A program made the position numbers and the translations under genes. The notes beneath the pieces were generated by a model. That model saw only the letters and a program-made list of their open reading frames with translations. It searched no databases and was not told where the DNA came from. Positions 1-5,897 of a DNA stretch of 7,993 nt are shown piece by piece. The DNA lies in contig JBHEMT010000073.1 in NCBI GenBank assembly GCA_046262435.1, positions 1 through 7,993 of the forward strand. The letters run 5' to 3'. Within the stretch, counting starts at the first letter, position 1. The number at the start of each line of letters is the position of its first letter. The stretch comes from JBHEMT01 sp046262435 (lineage in GTDB: Bacteria > Chloroflexota > Dormibacteria > Aeolococcales > Aeolococcaceae).

Positions 1-1
1 C

Positions 2-34
2 ATGGACCTGCCCGGTAAACCCCCAGAGCAATGA
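2..34 (+). CDS. possible C-terminal tail of an upstream gene (partial)
   Basis: Reading frame 2 from the left edge gives ten codons (MDLPGKPPEQ) and ends at TGA 32-34. This stop overlaps the ATG of the next gene (31-33) as ATGA, the same arrangement seen at 2436-2439 further along this strand. It therefore probably represents the hydrophilic C-terminus of a gene lying to the left and coupled to the homoserine dehydrogenase. Ten residues are too few to assign a family. The alternative is that the overlap is chance and the upstream region is non-coding; frame 1 also stops early, at TAA 16-18. Confidence 0.3.
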   Translation: MDLPGKPPEQ

Positions 35-1116
35 GTCCTGACGGTGCCCGCGACATCCGCCTCGCCCTGATCGGCCACGGCTGGGTTGGCCGCGCCCTCG
101 AGCAACTCCTGGAGCAGACCGCCCCGGAGCTCTCCGAACGCCACGGCGTGAGCTTCCGACGCACCCTGATGGCCACCCGACGGGCGGGGATTCTCGTCGC
201 CGGCGGCGGCATCAGCCCGGCCGCGTGGCAGCGTCACCTGGAGGCGGCTCAGCCGTCGCCGACGGTCGACGATGCGGTTCCCGAGCGCCTGGTCCGTCTC
301 CTCGCCGACCCGGCGGCGCCCTACGACGTCCTGGTCGAACTGACCACCGCATCACCCAACGACGGGCAGCCGGCCGCGGGGTACCTCGCGGCGGCACTGG
401 CCAGTGGTCGCGACGCGGTCACTGCGAACAAGGCCCCGGTCGCCTGGCACGCCGCGGCGCTGCAGCGCGCCGCCGAGGCGGCCGGCTCGCGCCTGCGCTA
501 CGAGGCTGCGGTGATGGACTGCCTGCCGGTCCTCGCGATCCGCAGTGCGATGGTGCCGGTGGGCGCGATCACCGGCTTCGCAGGAGTCGTCAACTCCACG
601 ACCAACCACGTTCTCACCGCGATGGCCGCCGGGGACGACGGACCCGGGGCTCTGCTGGATGCGCAGCGGCGGGGCATCGCCGAAGCCGACCCGGCCCATG
701 ACCTGAGCGGCCACGATGCCGCCCTCAAGGCGACCATCCTCGCCAACCTGCTGTTCGACCTCGCGGCGCCGGTCACGCCCGCGGCGGTGGGCCGGCAGGG
801 CATCGAGCCCGCGAACCCATCGTGGGACCCGTCGTGGCCGGGACGGGCGGCGGCCGCCGGCCGCCGGGTGAAACTGGTGGCGCGCGGGGTGTGCTCCCCC
901 GAGGGTCCACCAGAGCTGTCCGTGCAGCCGGAGGAGCTTCCGCTGAGCGACGGGCTGGCGCGCATCGACGGCACCTCGATGGGGTTGCGGATCGACTCCG
1001 CGCTCGGGGGGCGTCTCGACATGGTGAGCACGACACCGGGGGTGGAGCAGACAGCCTATGCGGTGCTCATGGACCTGCTCGCCCTCGCCGGCGACCATCG
1101 CGGAGGCCGAGGGTGA
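31..1116 (+). CDS. hom: homoserine dehydrogenase, short form without ACT domain
   Basis: Predicted to interconvert L-aspartate 4-semialdehyde and L-homoserine with NAD(P)H in the cytoplasm, the branch point to threonine and methionine. An N-terminal Rossmann domain carries GHGWVG (residues 15-20, GxGxxG). TANK (131-134) supplies the conserved lysine K134. The substrate domain has YEAA (157-160), NSTTNHVL (188-195) and the run E218...D229...K233, whose 11- and 4-residue spacing matches catalytic residues E208/D219/K223 of the yeast enzyme. At 361 residues it ends soon after the catalytic fold and lacks the C-terminal ACT domain of the usual actinobacterial Hom (about 430-440 residues), so threonine feedback through that domain is not expected. 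The ATG at 31 is chosen because the Rossmann strand begins a few residues later and because it overlaps an upstream stop as ATGA; no strong Shine-Dalgarno is seen. A 45-bp gap separates it from the aminotransferase. The substrate could be a related semialdehyde rather than aspartate semialdehyde. Confidence 0.85.
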   Translation: MSPDGARDIRLALIGHGWVGRALEQLLEQTAPELSERHGVSFRRTLMATRRAGILVAGGGISPAAWQRHLEAAQPSPTVDDAVPERLVRLLADPAAPYDVLVELTTASPNDGQPAAGYLAAALASGRDAVTANKAPVAWHAAALQRAAEAAGSRLRYEAAVMDCLPVLAIRSAMVPVGAITGFAGVVNSTTNHVLTAMAAGDDGPGALLDAQRRGIAEADPAHDLSGHDAALKATILANLLFDLAAPVTPAAVGRQGIEPANPSWDPSWPGRAAAAGRRVKLVARGVCSPEGPPELSVQPEELPLSDGLARIDGTSMGLRIDSALGGRLDMVSTTPGVEQTAYAVLMDLLALAGDHRGGRG

Positions 1117-1141
1117 TCGCGCCGGCCTGAGGCTCAGCGGG

Positions 1142-1147
1142 TAGGCT
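1142..1147 (+). promoter_or_regulatory. possible -10 element (TAGGCT) ahead of the aminotransferase
   Basis: TAGGCT fits the actinobacterial TANNNT -10 pattern and lies 14 bases before the ATG at 1162, in the 45-bp gap after the homoserine dehydrogenase. No TTGAC-like -35 is present at the right spacing, and GC-rich DNA yields such hexamers by chance. Transcription starting about seven bases downstream would give a nearly leaderless message, which would fit the absence of a Shine-Dalgarno. An 11-base inverted repeat (CTGAG-G-CTCAG, 1127-1137) lies just upstream. This is a weak inference. Confidence 0.2.
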
Positions 1148-1161
1148 GCCGCCGTGGTGCG

Positions 1162-2439
1162 ATGGCAACGATGACCCGCGGCGGTGGGCCCGAACCGGGC
1201 GACCTCCAACGCCGTGCCGGCGTGGTCCTCGCGGGTGGTTCCACCCACATCATTCGGTCCTACACGCCACCGCTCTTCGTGGTCCGCGCCGAGGGGTCGA
1301 GGAAGTGGACGGTCGACGGCAGAGAGCTGGTCGACTACACGATGGGACACGGAGCACTCCTGCTCGGCCACGCCCATCCCGCCGTGGTGGAGGCCGTCCA
1401 GCGCCAGATGGCTGCCGGCACCCACTACGGCGCCGGGCACCCCTTGGAGATCGGGTGGGCCGAGCTCATCTGCGCTCTGGTCCCGTCGGTCGAGCAGGTC
1501 CGCTTTACCTCCTCGGGGACCGAGGCCACCATGCTGGCCGTGCGCCTTGCCCGTGCCTTCACCGGCCGCGAAGTGCTGGTGAAGCTTCACGACCACTTCC
1601 ACGGCTGGCACGATGCGGTGAGCGTCGATCTCGATGTGGACGGTGCCCCGCTGGCGCACACCGGAGTGCCGCCCTCGGTGTCCGCGCTCACCCGGGTCGT
1701 GGACCCCACCGCCGAGGGGGCCCTGCAGGGCGCCCTCGCAGATCGCAGTGCGGCGGCGCTGATCGTGGAGGCCAGCGGTGCCCACTACGGGCGCTCTCCC
1801 CTGCCTGACGGCTGGCTCGAGCACGCCCGAGAGCTCTGCGATGCCACCGGCACCCTGCTGATCGTCGACGAGGTGGTGACCGGGTTCCGCGTCGCGCCCG
1901 GGGGAATGCAGGAGCTGCTCGGGGTGCGGCCCGACCTCTCCAGCTTCGGCAAGATCGTCGCCGGAGGGCTCCCGGGAGGAGCTGTCGGGGGCCGTCGCGA
2001 GGTCATGGAGATGCTCCAGGCGCGCGACGGCCCGGCCGGCTCGACCGCTCCGCGGGTCGCCCACCCGGGCACCTACAACGCCAACCCGCTCAGCGCTGCC
2101 GCCGGGGTGACCACCCTGCGGCTGGTAAGCGACGGCACCGTTCAGGCTGGTGCCGCTCGCACAGCGGCGGAGCTGGAGGCAATCTGGCGCGACCGCCTGG
2201 CGGCCGCGGGCGTGGCCGGACGTGTCTGGCGGCTGGAGTCGATCATCCACGCCGAGCTTGAGGACCCAGCGGCGCAGGCGAGTCTCGGGGCCGCGCTGCG
2301 CCAGCGGGACGTGGACCTGCTGCGCACCTCGATGTTCGTGAGCACCGCGCACAGTGAGGCGGACCTCGAGCTCACCCAGACGGCGCTGGATGGAGCCTTG
2401 CGCAGCCTCGCCCGGCCCGTGGCGAGCTCAGTCCGATGA
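1162..2439 (+). CDS. class III PLP-dependent aminotransferase, GSA-aminomutase-like
   Basis: A fold-type I PLP enzyme of aminotransferase class III; 425 residues is normal for the family. The N-terminal part follows the glutamate-1-semialdehyde aminomutase (GSAM, HemL) plan: GSRKWTVDGRELVDY (45-59) and LLGHAHPAVVEAV (67-79). SSGTEATMLAVRLARAFTGR (117-136) is the phosphate-binding region, HFHGW (145-149) the cofactor-stacking segment, DEVVTGFR (236-243) has D236 for the pyridine nitrogen, SFGKIVAGGLPGGAVGGRR (261-279) has the Schiff-base lysine K264, and GTYNANPL (303-310) has T304. It departs from true HemL at E203-ASGAHYG, where HemL proteins have an EPVAGNMG-like stretch, and in the variable segment around 152-180. 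The substrate is therefore unassigned: a semialdehyde aminomutase or an omega-transaminase are both possible. The ATG at 1162 lacks a clear Shine-Dalgarno, and ATG 1171 (residue 4) is an alternative. The stop overlaps the glgC start as ATGA, implying translational coupling to glucan synthesis. Confidence 0.85.
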   Translation: MATMTRGGGPEPGDLQRRAGVVLAGGSTHIIRSYTPPLFVVRAEGSRKWTVDGRELVDYTMGHGALLLGHAHPAVVEAVQRQMAAGTHYGAGHPLEIGWAELICALVPSVEQVRFTSSGTEATMLAVRLARAFTGREVLVKLHDHFHGWHDAVSVDLDVDGAPLAHTGVPPSVSALTRVVDPTAEGALQGALADRSAAALIVEASGAHYGRSPLPDGWLEHARELCDATGTLLIVDEVVTGFRVAPGGMQELLGVRPDLSSFGKIVAGGLPGGAVGGRREVMEMLQARDGPAGSTAPRVAHPGTYNANPLSAAAGVTTLRLVSDGTVQAGAARTAAELEAIWRDRLAAAGVAGRVWRLESIIHAELEDPAAQASLGAALRQRDVDLLRTSMFVSTAHSEADLELTQTALDGALRSLARPVASSVR

Positions 2440-3695
2440 GGGAGCGTGAGGACAGCGACACCTTCGCCCTGGTGCTCGCCGGCGGCAGCGGGCAGCGTCT
2501 GATGCCGCTCACCTCCGACCGCGCCAAGCCGGCGGTTCCCTTCGCGGGCTCCTACCGGATCATCGACTTCGCACTCTCCAACCTGGTCAACGCCGGACAG
2601 CGAAAGATCGCCGTCCTCACCCAGTACAAGAGCCACAGCCTGGACCGGCACATCGCCCAGACCTGGCGCCTGTCTCCCCTGCTGGGCAACTACGTCACCA
2701 CCGTTCCTGCGCAGATGCGCCACGGTCCGCAGTGGTTCGCCGGCTCGGCGGACGCGATCTACCAGAACCTCAACCTGATCTACGACGAACGGCCCGCCAA
2801 TGTGATCGTCTTCAGCGCCGACCACATCTACCGGATGGATCCGCAACAGATGGTCGAGGCGCACGTGGCCTCCGGGGCCGGGGTGACCGTCGGCACCATC
2901 CGCGTCCCCCGCGCCGGCGCCCAGGCCTTCGGTGTGGTCGAGGTCGATGCCGGCGGGGTGATCCGCTCGTTCGTGGAGAAGCCCAGCACCCCTCCTACGG
3001 GGCTTGCCGACTCGCCCCATGAGGTGCTCGCCTCGATGGGCAACTACGTGTTCACCACCGACGCTCTGGTCGAGGCCGTCACCGCCGACGCCGAGGACCC
3101 GGAGAGTGCCCACGACCTGGGTTCCGACGTCGTCCCGCGGATGGTGGGCCAGGGCCGCGCCCACGCCTACGACTTCGCCACCAACCAGGTGCCGGGCGCC
3201 ACCCGGCGGGACCACGGGTACTGGCGCGACGTGGGTGGCATCGACGCGTATTTCGACGCCCACATGGACCTGGTGTCGACCCATCCGGTTTTCAACCTCT
3301 ACAACCGTCAGTGGCCGATTCACTCAGGGCACCGATCGGTCCCGCCCGCCAAGTTCGTCCTCGACGAGGACGGCCGGCGCGGCTACGCAGTCGACTCGAT
3401 GGTCAGTGCGGGCGCAATCATCTCCGGCTCGCAGGTGCGCCGCTCGATCATCTCACCGGACGTGGTGGTGCACTCCTACGCAACCGTGGAGCGCTCGGTC
3501 CTCCTGGATGGGGTCACCGTCGGCCGGAACAGCGTGGTGCGGCGGGCAATCATTGACAAGGGGGTGCATCTGCCCCCGGGAACCCGGATCGGCGTCGACG
3601 CCGACGAGGATCGCCGTCGCTTCACCGTCTCGCCGCAGGGGATCGTGGTGATCGGCAAGCGCGAGCAGATCACCACGTCAGGCGAGGTTGAGTGA
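2436..3695 (+). CDS. glgC: glucose-1-phosphate adenylyltransferase (ADP-glucose pyrophosphorylase)
   Basis: Makes ADP-glucose and pyrophosphate from ATP and glucose 1-phosphate, the committed step of bacterial glycogen and alpha-glucan synthesis; cytoplasmic, with the family acting as homotetramers. The nucleotidyltransferase domain opens with LAGGSGQRLMPLTSDRAKPA (14-33), the nucleotide-binding signature with K31. GSADAIYQN follows at 103-111, SADHIYRMD at 127-135 (D129 matches the metal-binding Asp142 of E. coli GlgC), FVEKP at 179-183 (K182 matches the glucose-1-phosphate-binding Lys195), then HDLGSDVVP (226-234) and YWRDVGG (262-268). From about residue 300 the hexapeptide-like pattern indicates the C-terminal left-handed beta-helix involved in allostery and tetramer formation. 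At 419 residues it is full length. The start overlaps the aminotransferase stop (ATGA 2436-2439) and the stop overlaps the glgA start (GTGA 3692-3695), so all three should be translated from one message. Allosteric control by sugar phosphates is typical of the family but the effectors cannot be read from sequence. Confidence 0.96.
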   Translation: MREREDSDTFALVLAGGSGQRLMPLTSDRAKPAVPFAGSYRIIDFALSNLVNAGQRKIAVLTQYKSHSLDRHIAQTWRLSPLLGNYVTTVPAQMRHGPQWFAGSADAIYQNLNLIYDERPANVIVFSADHIYRMDPQQMVEAHVASGAGVTVGTIRVPRAGAQAFGVVEVDAGGVIRSFVEKPSTPPTGLADSPHEVLASMGNYVFTTDALVEAVTADAEDPESAHDLGSDVVPRMVGQGRAHAYDFATNQVPGATRRDHGYWRDVGGIDAYFDAHMDLVSTHPVFNLYNRQWPIHSGHRSVPPAKFVLDEDGRRGYAVDSMVSAGAIISGSQVRRSIISPDVVVHSYATVERSVLLDGVTVGRNSVVRRAIIDKGVHLPPGTRIGVDADEDRRRFTVSPQGIVVIGKREQITTSGEVE

Positions 3696-4888
3696 GGGCC
3701 GCGCTGCTGACCCGCGAGTACCCACCCGAGGTGTACGGCGGTGCCGGCGTGCACGTTGCCAATCTCGCCGACGCGCTCACACCCCTCGTCGACGTTGCCG
3801 TCCACTGCTTTGGTGCCCCGCGCGACTCCCCACTGGTGGCCGGAACCTACCGTCCCTGGGACCGGCTGGTTTCCGGTGACGATCCCTCCGGGGGCACGCT
3901 CGGCGTCCTCTCGGTGAACCTGGCGATGGCCGCCGGGCTGGCGTCGTGCGACGTGGTGCACAGCCACACCTGGTACGCCAACTTCGGCGGCCACCTGGCC
4001 AAGCAGCTCCACGGCGTCCCGCACGTGATGACCATGCACAGCCTCGAGCCGCTGCGCGCCTGGAAGGCGGAGCAACTGGGCGCGGGGTATGCGCTCTCGC
4101 GGTTCTGTGAGCGCACCGCCGTGGAGGCGGCCGACGCTGTGATCGCTGTGTCCGGGCAGATGGCCGCGGACGTGCTGGCCACCTACCCCGACGTCCCTCC
4201 CGAGCGGGTCAGTGTTGTTCACAACGGCGTGGACCTGGATGCCTATCATCGCGACCTCTCCGACGAAGCGCTGCGCCGGTACCGCGTACCGCAGGAGCTG
4301 CCGCTCGTCGTTTTCGTCGGCCGGATGACCCGCCAGAAGGGCATCACCCACCTTCTCGAAGCGGCGCGGCTGCTCGCAGGTGCCGCGGTCTTCGTGTGCT
4401 GCGTGGGAGCCGCGGACACGCCCGAGTTCGCCGCGGAGGTCCGCGCCGTGCGGGATCGGGCGGTGACGGCAGGCGCCGAGATCGTCTGGATCGAGGAGAC
4501 GGTGGCGCAGCCTGACCTGGCGCAGCTGCTGAGCCACGCCCGCGCCTTCGTGTGCCCGTCGATCTACGAGCCATTCGGCCTGGTCAACCTGGAGGCGATG
4601 GCCTGTGGCGCGCCGGTGGTCGCCACTGCGGTCGGCGGGATCCCCGAGGTTGTCGAGGACGGAGTGACCGGGTACCTGGTTCCCTATGACGTGGCGGGCG
4701 CCGACGCCGAACGCATGCTTGTCGACGGCCTCGCCGACCGCATCCGCCGGCTCGTCGATGACCCGTCGCTCAGTGAGCGGATGGGCGTGGCCGGCCGCCG
4801 TCGCGCGGAGCAGCACTTCAGCTGGACGACGGTCGCGGAGCGGACGGTGGCGGTGTACCGCCGGGCGGCCGCCAACCGGGCGTCCTGA
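3692..4888 (+). CDS. glgA: GT4-family glycogen synthase / maltose-1-phosphate synthase (GlgA/GlgM type)
   Basis: A GT-B glycosyltransferase that uses ADP-glucose. The N-terminal acceptor domain begins RAALLTREYPPEVYGGAGVH (2-21), with the Gly-Gly loop that contacts the nucleotide sugar, then HSHTWYANFGGHLA (90-103) and HSLEPLRAWKAEQLG (116-130). The C-terminal donor domain has FVGRMTRQKG (208-217; R211 and K216 fit the phosphate-binding Arg/Lys pair) and the EX7E motif in EPFGLVNLEAMACG (293-306; E293 and E301). At 398 residues it belongs to the short GT4 actinobacterial type, not the roughly 477-residue GT5 GlgA of E. coli. In mycobacteria the counterpart (Rv1212c) has been reported to act mainly as GlgM, joining ADP-glucose to glucose 1-phosphate to make maltose 1-phosphate for GlgE; that may hold here but cannot be proven from sequence. 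GTG is the start because the family sequence begins at once with the first beta-strand, and GAGG (3684-3687) lies just upstream. Mycobacterial glgA and glgC are divergent, whereas here they are co-directional and overlap by four bases. Confidence 0.94.
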   Translation: MRAALLTREYPPEVYGGAGVHVANLADALTPLVDVAVHCFGAPRDSPLVAGTYRPWDRLVSGDDPSGGTLGVLSVNLAMAAGLASCDVVHSHTWYANFGGHLAKQLHGVPHVMTMHSLEPLRAWKAEQLGAGYALSRFCERTAVEAADAVIAVSGQMAADVLATYPDVPPERVSVVHNGVDLDAYHRDLSDEALRRYRVPQELPLVVFVGRMTRQKGITHLLEAARLLAGAAVFVCCVGAADTPEFAAEVRAVRDRAVTAGAEIVWIEETVAQPDLAQLLSHARAFVCPSIYEPFGLVNLEAMACGAPVVATAVGGIPEVVEDGVTGYLVPYDVAGADAERMLVDGLADRIRRLVDDPSLSERMGVAGRRRAEQHFSWTTVAERTVAVYRRAAANRAS

Positions 4889-4931
4889 CGGCGACGCGGC
4901 CCAGCACCGTCCGTGCGCTGACCGTCGCGGC

Positions 4932-4946
4932 CGCGCAGGCTGCGCG
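4932..4946 (+). terminator. GC-rich hairpin after glgA, possible attenuator or terminator
   Basis: CGCGCA-GGC-TGCGCG is a perfect 6-bp stem with a 3-base loop in the 87-bp gap between glgA and the small zinc-ribbon gene. No T-tract follows, so it is not a classical intrinsic terminator, although GC-rich actinobacteria often use hairpins lacking one. It might lower read-through into the small gene. Short stems like this are common by chance at this GC content. Confidence 0.2.
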
Positions 4947-4963
4947 CTCGTCGCCCAGCCTTC

Positions 4964-4969
4964 AAGGAG
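4964..4969 (+). promoter_or_regulatory. ribosome binding site (AAGGAG) of the small zinc-ribbon gene
   Basis: AAGGAG is a near-consensus Shine-Dalgarno sequence six bases before the ATG at 4976. It is the strongest such site I see on this strand of the window and is the main reason to accept the 40-codon frame downstream as a real gene. Confidence 0.75.
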
Positions 4970-4975
4970 TTCGCC

Positions 4976-5098
4976 ATGCCTGACATGCACTGCCCAATCT
5001 GCCAGGAGACGGTCGGCGTGCGCGGTGATGGAACCTGCCCGCAATGCGGTGGCCAGCTCACCGAACCATGGTCAAACGACCCTGACGAAGTGCTCTGA
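4976..5098 (+). CDS. small zinc-ribbon protein, 40 residues
   Basis: A short frame with a near-consensus ribosome binding site (AAGGAG, 4964-4969) encodes a 40-residue protein. Two CxxC knuckles, CPIC (6-9) and CPQC (21-24), are separated by 11 residues, and the second is followed by Gly-Gly. This is the layout of a minimal zinc ribbon binding one zinc ion through four cysteines. The remainder is an acidic, hydrophilic tail (residues 30-40) with a single tryptophan, and there is no membrane segment or signal peptide. The function is unknown: such mini zinc ribbons can be protein- or nucleic-acid-binding adaptors. It lies 87 bp downstream of glgA on the same strand, so it may be the last gene of that transcript or separately expressed. 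The four correctly spaced cysteines together with the ribosome binding site make chance unlikely. The family is not one I recognise by name. Confidence 0.72.
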   Translation: MPDMHCPICQETVGVRGDGTCPQCGGQLTEPWSNDPDEVL

Positions 5099-5117
5099 AG
5101 GTCCGCGCGACTGTTCA

Positions 5118-5138
5118 GGTGCGGGTAGCCGGCACCCG
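5118..5138. terminator. weak hairpins in the convergent gap, possible bidirectional terminator
   Basis: The 73-bp gap 5099-5171 lies between two converging genes, where transcription should end from both sides. It holds two mutually exclusive 5-bp stems: GGTGC (5118-5122) with GCACC (5132-5136), and CGGGT (5122-5126) with ACCCG (5134-5138). Neither has a T-tract. Position is the main argument; the structures alone are unconvincing. Confidence 0.25.
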
Positions 5139-5171
5139 GCCCAGAAGCAGCAGGCAGCGCGCCGGTTCGCT

Positions 5172-5819
5172 TTACCTGGCCCCGGCTCGCACCGGGCTCT
5201 GCCGCTTGATCCAGCTCTCCAGGGCGTCGCCGCTCTCGAACGAGGTGATCAGGGCGTAGCGCACGTGCGGCCCGGGGTGCGACACCACGTGCCACAGCCG
5301 TTCGGTGTCGATCACCATCTGGCGGCCGCGGGGCAGCGAGATCCGGCCCTCCGTGGCGGGGTCGTCCTTATCCTCGCGCAGCACCATGGCGGCGTTGGGA
5401 CTGTCGGTGAGCTCCAACCAGGTGCGCACCACCCACCCCTCCCCGTCAGGGTTCAACCGGTTGTTGTCGTCGAGATGCATGTTGCGCAAGGCGGTCTGAT
5501 CGTCGCTGGGGTTGAGCCTGATCACCCTGACGCGACCAAAGTTGGCACCCACGCTCTCCACGTAGTCCACCAGGGTGGGGCAGATGGCGCGGTTGGTTGT
5601 CCAGATGCCGTCCTTGTCGGGCTTTCCATGGTCCCAGAATCCGGCGCACTCCAACTCGCCGCGCGCCGAGGCGATCGGCGCGAAATTGGTGTCGCCGCCA
5701 CTCTTCCAATCCTTGTACTCCAGCCCCAGCCACTCAGCTTCGGCGATCGGCGGACCGTCGTAGTCGCGCAGGACGACATACCCCTTGTCGGCAAGGACGT
5801 CGAGCTTGTGATGAGCCAT
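5172..5819 (-). CDS. uncharacterised protein, possible Fe(II)/2-oxoglutarate oxygenase-like (HxD...H)
   Basis: The product has 215 residues with no signal peptide or membrane segment, so it is probably cytoplasmic. The central part resembles a double-stranded beta-helix (cupin-like) oxygenase core. VRVIRLNPSDD (97-107) is followed by MHLDDNNRLNPDGEGW (114-129), which supplies an HxD pair (H115, D117). RTWLELTDSP (132-141) and LPRGRQMVIDTERLWHVVSH (162-181) follow, with a distal histidine at H177 or H181, and R187 in HVRYALITSFES (185-196) could bind the carboxylate of 2-oxoglutarate. The order resembles the aspartyl/asparaginyl beta-hydroxylase group, but the match is by motif only and the N-terminal 95 residues are unassigned. 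I recall similar uncharacterised actinobacterial proteins but no tested function. The ATG at 5819 is supported by GGAG (complement of 5826-5829) six bases upstream. A 103-bp gap with palindromes and a TAGGCT hexamer precedes it, which suggests independent control. The substrate is unknown. Confidence 0.8.
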   Translation of the reverse strand: MAHHKLDVLADKGYVVLRDYDGPPIAEAEWLGLEYKDWKSGGDTNFAPIASARGELECAGFWDHGKPDKDGIWTTNRAICPTLVDYVESVGANFGRVRVIRLNPSDDQTALRNMHLDDNNRLNPDGEGWVVRTWLELTDSPNAAMVLREDKDDPATEGRISLPRGRQMVIDTERLWHVVSHPGPHVRYALITSFESGDALESWIKRQSPVRAGAR

Positions 5820-5855
5820 GGGTAACTCCAGCGGGCAAGCGGGTGACGAGCGGCC

Positions 5856-5861
5856 AGCCTA
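5856..5861 (-). promoter_or_regulatory. possible -10 element (TAGGCT) for the HxD protein gene
   Basis: On the minus strand TAGGCT fits the TANNNT -10 pattern. It would place a start site near 5849 and give a leader of about 30 bases containing the GGAG ribosome binding site at 5826-5829. There is no good -35 at 17-18 bases, where instead the palindrome at 5876-5892 lies. The same hexamer occurs before the aminotransferase at 1142-1147. The call is tentative. Confidence 0.3.
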
Positions 5862-5875
5862 GCGTCTCGAGGAAC

Positions 5876-5892
5876 GCCCGCGCAGCGCGGGC
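5876..5892. repeat. strong inverted repeat (8-bp arms) in the 5820-5922 gap
   Basis: GCCCGCGC-A-GCGCGGGC is a perfect inverted repeat of 8-bp arms around one central base. As RNA it would fold with a shorter stem and a loop of about five bases. On the minus strand it lies 31 bp after the thioesterase stop and just upstream of the TAGGCT hexamer, so it could be a terminator for the thioesterase transcript or an operator over the -35 region of the next gene. No T-tract follows. Confidence 0.45.
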
Positions 5893-5897
5893 TGGTA

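Noticed and set aside
1127..1137. Inverted repeat CTGAG-G-CTCAG as a terminator after the homoserine dehydrogenase
   Set aside because: A 5-bp stem around a single base is too weak, there is no T-tract, and the next gene follows within 25 bases on the same strand.
352..2352. 666-codon open frame on the minus strand
   Set aside because: It lies wholly across the homoserine dehydrogenase and aminotransferase genes, whose motifs are unmistakable. The translation is low-complexity and rich in Arg, Gly, His and Pro with no family motif, as expected for an antisense shadow in GC-rich DNA.
2142..3323. 393-codon open frame on the minus strand
   Set aside because: It is antisense to the aminotransferase and glgC genes, with a His/Gly/Val/Asp-rich composition and no motif.
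3476..5044. 522-codon open frame on the minus strand
   Set aside because: It is antisense to glgC, glgA and the small zinc-ribbon gene, and no recognisable domain is seen in the translation. It is a codon-bias shadow.
4686..5825. 379-codon open frame on the plus strand spanning the end of glgA, the convergent gap and the HxD gene
   Set aside because: It crosses the end of one gene and is antisense to another, has no family motif, and its start has no support.
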